Assembly (NCBI GenBank): GCA_910583695.1
Contig: CAJTZL010000019.1
Location: 1 to 44,268 of the forward strand
DNA: 44,268 bases
DNA from: an uncultured Oscillibacter sp.
GTDB lineage: Bacteria > Bacillota > Clostridia > Oscillospirales > Oscillospiraceae
Direction of reading: 5' to 3'
Part shown: one piece after another, positions 40,030-44,268 of the stretch
Layout: every line of letters begins with the position of its first letter
Numbering within the stretch: the stretch's first letter is position 1
Notes under the pieces: generated by a model
What the model was told of the DNA's origin: nothing
Databases searched by the model: none
What the model saw: only the letters and a program-made list of their open reading frames with translations
Position numbers and translations under genes: made by a program

Positions 40030-40110
40030 GGGAAACGTCCGCGCACGCATTTTGTGGGAGGGCATGGAACGCAGGGGCGGACCCGCGGACCTGCTTTCTA
40101 CGGGCGCGCT
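40030..40110. repeat. GC-rich intergenic palindromic repeat (GTAGGGGC family, member c)
   Basis: CGTCCGCGCACGCATTTT followed by GCAGGGGCGGACCCGCGG; the left flank matches member a at 10125 and the core matches members d and e. It overlaps the 3' end of the DUF1905 gene. Confidence 0.5.
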
Positions 40111-40382
40111 GTCACCACCACATGGACCCTGTCCCCATGGCCCTTGCCCAGTTCCTTCCGGATGGCTTTGCGCACCCCGATGATATAGGCGGTGTTCCCC
40201 GCCGGGTCCTTTACGCCCATGTTTACAATGCTCCCGTCGTAGGGAATCCCGTCAAAGAGGGCGTGAACCTTCACCCGGCCCGCGTCGAACTCCTCCCGGA
40301 GGTTCCAGGGGAAGATCACATAGGCTCCGCCGGTGTCCGGCAGCTCGTGGATGGGGGCGTCAAATTCATACTTGTCCCGCAT
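40098..40382 (-). CDS. DUF1905 family protein
   Basis: A 94-aa protein opening MRDKYEFDAPIHELPDTGGA, with VIFPWNLREEF and YIIGVRKAIRKELGKGHGD, the recognisable DUF1905 barrel (AF2212/PG0164-like) of unknown function. It is often found alone or before a YdeI-type domain; here it stands alone. The ATG at 40382 has GGAGGA upstream. Downstream is member c of the palindromic repeats, and upstream is repeat copy 2. Confidence 0.88.
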   Translation of the reverse strand: MRDKYEFDAPIHELPDTGGAYVIFPWNLREEFDAGRVKVHALFDGIPYDGSIVNMGVKDPAGNTAYIIGVRKAIRKELGKGHGDRVHVVVTARP

Positions 40383-40428
40383 GGGGGGTCCTCCTTCTTT
40401 TTTGCCCTGCAAAAGGCCTGCCCTTCGG

Positions 40429-40680
40429 GGTGGGGGGATTACAGCTAGGATGCTAGCTGGGCATTGCACCCCCCATTTTCTCTTTTTCTTCCAGAAGAAA
40501 ACGAGAAAACGGGCCGTGCACGGTCCAAAAGAGAAAAAGAAGGATACGGGGGAAACGACGGGGCGCGGCTGAATGATCGGCGGAGCCGGAATGACTTCCC
40601 ACGCGCAATTAGATTGAGCGGGAGTTTGTCCGATGACGAATGGACCAGCTTCCCTTCTCGCTGCCGCTGCCCTGGAGCAG
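40429..40680 (+). repeat. Structured dispersed repeat, copy 2
   Basis: Same element as 24164-24430 in the same orientation: GGGGGGATTACAGC, TGCACCCCCCATTTTCTC, the 16-bp CT/GA hairpin (arm mismatch at a different base than copy 1), CGGGCCGTGCACGGTCC, GGCTGAATGATCGGCGGAGC, CGGAATGACTTCCC, GCGCAATTAGATT, GACGAATGGACCAGC. The small hairpin at its left has changed to AGCTAGGATGCTAGCT, a different stem with pairing kept. Confidence 0.85.
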
Positions 40681-40777
40681 GGGGAAAGCCTCCAAAAGAT
40701 GGCGGCTAGCGAAGCGTCGCCGCTCATCCGGCACGCACTGAAAGAGAAGTCCGGTAAACGCGTTTCCGGCGGAACCA
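40681..40777. other. Spacer between the two inverted repeat copies
   Basis: About 100 bp between copies 2 and 3 with no gene. It contains local inverted pieces (GGCGGCTAGCGAAGCGTCGCC) but no recognised feature and no obvious target-site duplication. Confidence 0.4.
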
Positions 40778-41035
40778 CCAGGGTGCGGCAGCAAAAAGAG
40801 GAGCTTGTCCATGCGGTGAAGAACCACCCCCGCGCGAACCAATTGCGCGTGGGAAGTCATTCCGGCTCCGCCGATCATTCAGCCGCGCCCCCGCGTCGTC
40901 CCCCGTTACTTCTTTTTCTCTTTTGGACCGTGCACGGCCCGTTTTCTCATTTTCTTCTGGAAGAAAAAGAGAAAATGGGGGGTGCAAAGGACCAGCCATC
41001 TTCATGGCTGTAATCTCCCCCGCCCGCAAGGGCGA
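40778..41035 (-). repeat. Structured dispersed repeat, copy 3 (inverted)
   Basis: On the minus strand this reads the same series as copies 1 and 2, including CAGCCATGAAGATGGCTGG, the CT/GA hairpin, CGGGCCGTGCACGGTCC, AAGAAGTAACGGGGGAC and GGCTGAATGATCGGCGGAGC; it then diverges after GCGCAATT. With copy 2 it makes an inverted pair with a loop of about 100 bp. Confidence 0.85.
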
Positions 41036-41086
41036 GTAAAGGCTTCCGGGCCCTGCCCCGGAGGCCGCTGCCGCAGCCCTGCATCA

Positions 41087-41110
41087 AGGGCGGGGATCAA
41101 TCCCCGCCCT
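41087..41110. terminator. Hairpin overlapping the BrkB-like stop codon
   Basis: AGGGCGGGGAT (41087-41097) and ATCCCCGCCCT (41100-41110) around a 2-nt loop; the TGA stop is within the hairpin centre. No clear T-tract, so a weak terminator or mRNA 3' stabiliser. Confidence 0.45.
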
Positions 41111-41927
41111 CCTTCCGCATGGATACCAGGGTCCCGTTGAGCTCCGCCCCCAGAATCAGCACGTTGGCGGACATGTAGAGCCAGATCATCAGCACCACCA
41201 CGGTGCCGATGGACCCATAGAGCAGAGAGTAGTTGGCGAAGTTTTCCACATACATGGCGTACAGCCAGCTCAGGCCCATCCAGGCCGCCAGGGCCGCCAG
41301 GGTCCCGGGCCACAGGTCCCGCCAGGGCCGCCGTCCGTCCTGGGCCAGGGCGTAGAGAAAAAACAGGGCGAAGTAGCCCACCACCGCCGCCGCCGGGAAG
41401 CGCATCCGGGCCCAGAGCTCCGCCAAAAGCAGCGGCAGGCGGAAGTGCCCCACCGCGTAGCCCAGCAGCCGGTCCCCGATGGTCATGAGGGCCAGGGTCA
41501 GGGCAATGGCGGAGATCAGCACCACGGTGTAGAGTAGGGTTTTCAGCCGGTGAATCACCGCCCGCCTGGGGGGCCCCAGGCGGTAGGCCGTCCGCACGGA
41601 GACCATCAGGGCGTTGGTGGCCCGCATGGGGAACCAGATGGAGAAGAACAGGCCGAAGACCATCAGCTTGGGGCTGGGGCTCTGGCCCACGTGGAGAAGA
41701 TAGGCCCGGACGATGTCCACCACGTCCCGGGGTAGAAACTCCCCCAGGGCCAGCAAAATGGCGGTGACGTTCAGATCCAAAAGGCCCAGCAGGGCGCTGA
41801 TGAAGATGAGAAAGGGGAAAATCATGAACAGCAGGTAGAAGGCCAGGGCGGCGCTCTGGACCCCTACGCCGTGGCGGAAGTAGCGCTGGAGGAGGAGATA
41901 GATTCCCCGGGGCAGCTTGCGGGTCAC
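41097..41927 (-). CDS. YihY/BrkB-family inner membrane protein
   Basis: A 276-aa membrane protein with six hydrophobic segments (about 25-48, 88-105, 130-152, 172-192, 205-225, 238-258). The opening RYFRHGVGVQSAALAFYLLFMIFPFL is the family hallmark, and ALAAWMGLSWLYAMYVENFANYSLLYGSIG near the end is the second. The old name 'RNase BN' for this family is wrong; function is unknown. Start is GTG at 41927 with only a weak upstream site, so a few residues are uncertain. Confidence 0.85.
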   Translation of the reverse strand: MTRKLPRGIYLLLQRYFRHGVGVQSAALAFYLLFMIFPFLIFISALLGLLDLNVTAILLALGEFLPRDVVDIVRAYLLHVGQSPSPKLMVFGLFFSIWFPMRATNALMVSVRTAYRLGPPRRAVIHRLKTLLYTVVLISAIALTLALMTIGDRLLGYAVGHFRLPLLLAELWARMRFPAAAVVGYFALFFLYALAQDGRRPWRDLWPGTLAALAAWMGLSWLYAMYVENFANYSLLYGSIGTVVVLMIWLYMSANVLILGAELNGTLVSMRKEGGD

Positions 41928-41975
41928 AGGGACATCACCACACTTTCCAATGAAGCTGGGCGCCGCCGCTTGGGA

Positions 41976-42085
41976 GCGCCCTCACGTGCGTTTTATAAAA
42001 GGTATGCGGCGGAAGGGCGGGCCGATGGGTTCTCCGAAGCCCGGCGCTTCCGGCAGCAGGGCGGACCCGCGGGCCCGCCTTTGTG
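41976..42085. repeat. GC-rich intergenic palindromic repeat (GTAGGGGC family, member d)
   Basis: GCGCCCTCACGTGCGTTTTATAA, then GGAAGGGCGGGCC, an internal hairpin GAAGCCCGG...CCGG, and GGGCGGACCCGCGGGCCCGCC. The left flank matches member b at 10284. Located between the BrkB-like gene and the ArsC/Spx-like gene. Confidence 0.5.
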
Positions 42086-42108
42086 GGAAAACCTCTGGAC
42101 ATTTTCCG

Positions 42109-42444
42109 TCATTCCCAGGTTTCCCAGACCTCGGGGCGGTACCCCACCGTGGCCTCCCTGCCGTTACGGACGATGGGAGTTTGAAACAGAACGGGGTTTT
42201 CCAGCAGCTTCTCCTCCCGGGCGGCGGGGGTGATATAGGCCATGTACAAATCCTCGTAGGCCCGGCATTTGGTGTTCACAAGGGCCTCAAAGCCAATTTT
42301 CTGCTTGACGGATTGGTACTCCCGGGGGGATAATCCCTTTGAGGGGAGATCCACGTACTGGAACTTGATGCGACGCTCCTTGAACCAGCGCTGGGCCTTC
42401 TTGGAGTCGAAGCACTTGGAGGAGCCGAAGATCTGAATGTTCAT
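42109..42444 (-). CDS. ArsC/Spx-family thioredoxin-fold protein
   Basis: A 111-aa protein, MNIQIFGSSKCFDSKKAQRWF, then RRIKFQYVDLPSKGLSPREYQSVKQ and the conserved C-terminal TPIVRNGREATVGYRPEVW. This is the ArsC/YffB/Spx fold. Only one cysteine of the CxxC site remains (CFDS), as in YffB-like proteins, so arsenate reduction is not assured; a thiol-dependent reductase or a regulator is equally possible. ATG at 42444 with AAGGAGA. Divergent from the sirtuin gene, 52 bp apart. Confidence 0.85.
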   Translation of the reverse strand: MNIQIFGSSKCFDSKKAQRWFKERRIKFQYVDLPSKGLSPREYQSVKQKIGFEALVNTKCRAYEDLYMAYITPAAREEKLLENPVLFQTPIVRNGREATVGYRPEVWETWE

Positions 42445-42496
42445 GGGAGGTTCTCCTTTGTAACGAGTCTATTATAATCCGCAGGGAGGAATCATT

Positions 42497-43213
42497 ATGA
42501 CGGAAGCAGTCGAGACCTTGAAGTCCTGGGTGGCGAAAGCGGGAGCCATCGCCTTCTTCGGCGGCGCGGGAGTCAGCACGGAGTCCGGCATCCCGGATTT
42601 CCGCTCCACCGGCGGGCTTTATCATCAGGAGTGGAAGTACCCGCCGGAGACCATTTTAAGCCATACCTTCTACAAAAGCAACCCTGAGGAATTTTTCCGC
42701 TTCTACCGGGCCAAGCTGCTGGCCCCCGAGGCCCGGCCCAATGCCGCCCACCGGAAGCTGGCGGATTGGGAGGCGGCGGGGAAGCTCACCGCCGTAGTCA
42801 CTCAGAACATCGACGGGCTCCATCAGGCCGCCGGAAGCAGGCACGTCTGCGAGCTCCACGGCAGCGTTCACAGGAACTACTGCGAGAGGTGCGGGAAGTT
42901 CCACGGACTGGACTTCATCCTGGAGGGAAGCGGCGTGCCCCGGTGCGCATGCGGCGGAATCGTCAAGCCGGACGTGGTGCTCTACGAGGAGGGCCTGGAT
43001 CAGGGGGTGATGAACGACGCGGTGGACTCCATCGCCCGGGCGGACCTGCTGATCATCGGCGGCACCTCCCTGAACGTCTGGCCCGCGGCGGGGCTGATCA
43101 ATTACTTCCGGGGGGAGCGGCTGGTCCTCATCAACAAATCCGCCGTGGCCCGGGACCTCTCCGCAGGACTAGTGATTACGGAGCCCATCGGTGAGGTGAT
43201 GGCCCGGCTGTAG
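42497..43213 (+). CDS. Sir2-family NAD-dependent protein deacylase
   Basis: A 238-aa sirtuin that removes acyl groups from lysines using NAD+. NAD-binding motifs GAGVSTESGIPDFRS and TQNIDGLHQAAG are intact, the catalytic His is in ELHGSVHRNYC, and four zinc cysteines are in CERC and CAC plus the preceding NYC segment. GGTSLNVWPAAGLI and the final VLINKS close the Rossmann fold. ATG at 42497 has GGGAGG upstream. Length suits a bacterial CobB/SrtN type. Confidence 0.94.
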   Translation: MTEAVETLKSWVAKAGAIAFFGGAGVSTESGIPDFRSTGGLYHQEWKYPPETILSHTFYKSNPEEFFRFYRAKLLAPEARPNAAHRKLADWEAAGKLTAVVTQNIDGLHQAAGSRHVCELHGSVHRNYCERCGKFHGLDFILEGSGVPRCACGGIVKPDVVLYEEGLDQGVMNDAVDSIARADLLIIGGTSLNVWPAAGLINYFRGERLVLINKSAVARDLSAGLVITEPIGEVMARL

Positions 43214-43301
43214 GGCGCGGGAAAACCGGCCCCTCCGCAAAAGGCGGCGGGGCCGGGGAATTTCCCGGAGGAAAAAAATCGGGAAAAACGGAAAATGGGT
43301 G

Positions 43302-43330
43302 TTGACAACCGGGGCGGCTCCGGCTATAAT
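43302..43330 (+). promoter_or_regulatory. Perfect sigma-A promoter of the tRNA-Leu cluster
   Basis: TTGACA (43302-43307) and TATAAT (43325-43330), both perfect, 17-bp spacer, 35 nt before the first tRNA. Confidence 0.9.
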
Positions 43331-43365
43331 AATCAAGCAGTCTTTTTTAGGGGACGCAAATTTAT

Positions 43366-43451
43366 GCGGCTGTGCTGGAACTGGTAGACAGGCCAGCTTG
43401 AGGTGCTGGTGTCGATTCGACGTGTGGGTTCAAGTCCCGTCAGCCGCACCA
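43366..43451 (+). tRNA. tRNA-Leu (anticodon GAG)
   Basis: 86 nt with encoded CCA. Acceptor GCGGCTG/CAGCCGC, anticodon stem CCAGC/GCTGG with loop TTGAGGT (anticodon GAG), long type II variable arm (GTGTCGATTCGACGT) as expected for leucine, T-arm GGGTTCAAGTCCC. Confidence 0.96.
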
Positions 43452-43483
43452 CAGGTCCCCTGTAAGGAGGCCGCCGACGCCAT

Positions 43484-43571
43484 GCGCGAGTGGTGGAATT
43501 GGCAGACTCGCTAGATTCAGGTTCTAGTGTCCTTTACGGACGTGCGGGTTCAAGTCCCGCCTCGCGCACCA
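43484..43571 (+). tRNA. tRNA-Leu (anticodon CAG), copy 1
   Basis: 88 nt with encoded CCA. Acceptor GCGCGAG/CTCGCGC, anticodon stem CTAGA/TCTAG with loop TTCAGGT (anticodon CAG), long variable arm TGTCCTTTACGGACG, T-arm GCGGGTTCAAGTCCCGC. Confidence 0.96.
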
Positions 43572-43579
43572 GAGGAAAG

Positions 43580-43604
43580 GGTCCCGCCTCATGCGGGCGG
43601 GACC
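43580..43604 (+). terminator. Hairpin between the tRNA-Leu copies
   Basis: GGTCCCGCC (43580-43588) and GGCGGGACC (43596-43604), followed by GCTCTTTCCGTTT. Possibly a partial terminator or a processing spacer. Confidence 0.5.
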
Positions 43605-43650
43605 GCTCTTTCCGTTTCGTCCGTAAGACCGCACAAGTTCATATCAATGC

Positions 43651-43738
43651 GCGCGAGTGGTGGAATTGGCAGACTCGCTAGATTCAGGTTCTAGTGTCCT
43701 TTACGGACGTGCGGGTTCAAGTCCCGCCTCGCGCACCA
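43651..43738 (+). tRNA. tRNA-Leu (anticodon CAG), copy 2
   Basis: An identical 88-nt duplicate of the tRNA at 43484-43571, including the CCA; the flanking DNA is not duplicated. Two CAG copies fit the heavy use of CTG leucine codons in this GC-rich genome. Confidence 0.96.
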
Positions 43739-43742
43739 GAGA

Positions 43743-43770
43743 GAAGCACGCCGCGGGCGTGTTTCTTTTT
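43743..43770 (+). terminator. Rho-independent terminator of the tRNA cluster
   Basis: GAAGCACGCC (43743-43752) and GGCGTGTTTC (43756-43765), one wobble pair, followed by TTTTT. Confidence 0.8.
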
Positions 43771-43926
43771 CATACGCGGGTCCCCTTGCAGAGCGCTCCG
43801 GCGGCGATGCGTTTCCCGGCATACTGCATGGACTGTGGAACGCCTTGATTTTGACGGGGAGAAAATCGCCGGAGGGATGGAGCACATGGTCCGGGAGATG
43901 AGAACCGGGGCGGAAGAGGAGATGTC

Positions 43927-44127
43927 ATGGGATTTTCAAAAGAGGAACTGACGGAGGCGGGGCGGCAGATTGACTCCACCCTCCACAAGCTGCGGGAGAC
44001 GGTGAAGACCCTTAGGGGAAAAGAAGACCCGGAGCGGTACAAGTCCCAGATCACTCTGGCGAAGCGGCGCATCAAGGCGTTTGAAATTGCGGCTGCTTTG
44101 ATTGAACGGGAATTGGGGCGCATATGA
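43927..44127 (+). CDS. Small hypothetical protein, 66 aa
   Basis: MGFSKEELTEAGRQIDSTLHKLRETV followed by a basic helix (ERYKSQITLAKRRIKAFEIA). Fully helical, likely two helices in a hairpin; no membrane segment. The ATG at 43927 has AGGAGAT at good spacing and a strong terminator follows the stop, which supports a real gene. Family not recognised. Confidence 0.7.
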   Translation: MGFSKEELTEAGRQIDSTLHKLRETVKTLRGKEDPERYKSQITLAKRRIKAFEIAAALIERELGRI

Positions 44128-44134
44128 CAAAGGA

Positions 44135-44168
44135 AAAGAGCGTCCGGCCGGTTGGCCGGACGCTCTTT
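44135..44168 (+). terminator. Rho-independent terminator of the 66-aa gene
   Basis: A perfect 15-bp stem: AAAGAGCGTCCGGCC (44135-44149) and GGCCGGACGCTCTTT (44154-44168), loop GGTT. Confidence 0.85.
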
Positions 44169-44218
44169 GACTGGGCGCGGGGGTGTTCTGCTGATAGGAA
44201 GGCAAGCCCTGGAGGAAT

Positions 44219-44245
44219 GGCCTGACCAGGGGGTCAGGCCCCACA
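44219..44245. repeat. GC-rich palindromic repeat hairpin (member g)
   Basis: GGCCTGACC-AGGG-GGTCAGGCC followed by CCACA; the same loop and a similar 3' flank to the hairpin at 31317 but another stem sequence. The element may continue past the window end. Confidence 0.45.
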
Positions 44246-44268
44246 TCGTCAGAAGAAACTCCGCCCAC

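Noticed and set aside
43227..43257. GC-rich hairpin after the sirtuin gene as a terminator
   Set aside because: CCGGCCCC/GGGGCCGG pairs well but there is no T-tract; it may only be GC-rich background.
43835..43951. Short plus-strand frame (GTG start) just before the 66-aa gene
   Set aside because: No ribosome binding site at usable spacing, no conserved pattern, and it overlaps the better supported gene.
1..44268. CRISPR array, prophage or insertion sequence
   Set aside because: No regularly spaced repeats, cas genes, transposase, integrase or phage structural genes were seen anywhere in the window.

Overview
The window comes from a GC-rich, spore-forming member of the Clostridia. Firmicutes-type gene order around dnaA, a SpoVAF-like germination protein, low-GC-type Shine-Dalgarno sites (AGGAGG) and sigma-A promoters, combined with roughly 60-65% GC coding DNA, suggest an Oscillospiraceae-like gut bacterium (Flavonifractor/Lawsonibacter type). 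That placement is inference; no rRNA gene is present.

The chromosome origin lies in the window. Left of about 24 kb nearly all genes are on the minus strand; right of it the strand is mixed but starts with plus-strand genes. The 494-bp dnaA-dnaN spacer (22202-22695) has an AT-rich stretch, a TAG-type DnaA-trio run, a GC block and several DnaA boxes, in the order of the Bacillus subtilis unwinding module. From there leftwards runs dnaN-yaaA-recF-(membrane protein)-remB-(membrane protein)-gyrB-(lipoprotein)-gyrA-(DIP1984 family), a classic Firmicutes origin operon carrying extra genes of unknown function.

Region by region: 1-185 is the end of a glycyl-tRNA synthetase gene; 239-2642 holds an LtaS-like sulfatase-fold enzyme and a DUF3795 protein; 2870-3792 is a less GC-rich secreted PepSY protein with its own promoter and terminator; 4174-10038 is a minus-strand run nadE, NagZ-like lipoprotein, membrane protein, AlaX-like editing protein, DUF6881 protein; 10562-12561 has an unknown protein, rnhA and a DinJ/YafQ toxin-antitoxin pair; 12825-24099 is the origin cluster; 24520-29264 has a phosphohexomutase, a small protein, an EF-G-like GTPase and a PH-like protein; 29709-31288 is an ECF sigma/anti-sigma pair; 31367-36533 is carA plus a carB gene fused to a dapF-like domain; 36797-38215 is spoVAF; 38313-44168 holds small membrane proteins, DUF1905, a BrkB-like protein, an ArsC/Spx-like protein, a sirtuin and three tRNA-Leu genes.

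The most unusual signals are non-coding or domain-level: two paralogous, covarying small RNAs of about 95 nt, each behind its own promoter (29462 and 39871); a structured repeat of about 250 bp present three times, once beside the origin and twice as an inverted pair; a CarB-DapF fusion whose DapF domain has lost a catalytic cysteine; and a consensus promoter whose spacer is entirely an AT dinucleotide repeat.
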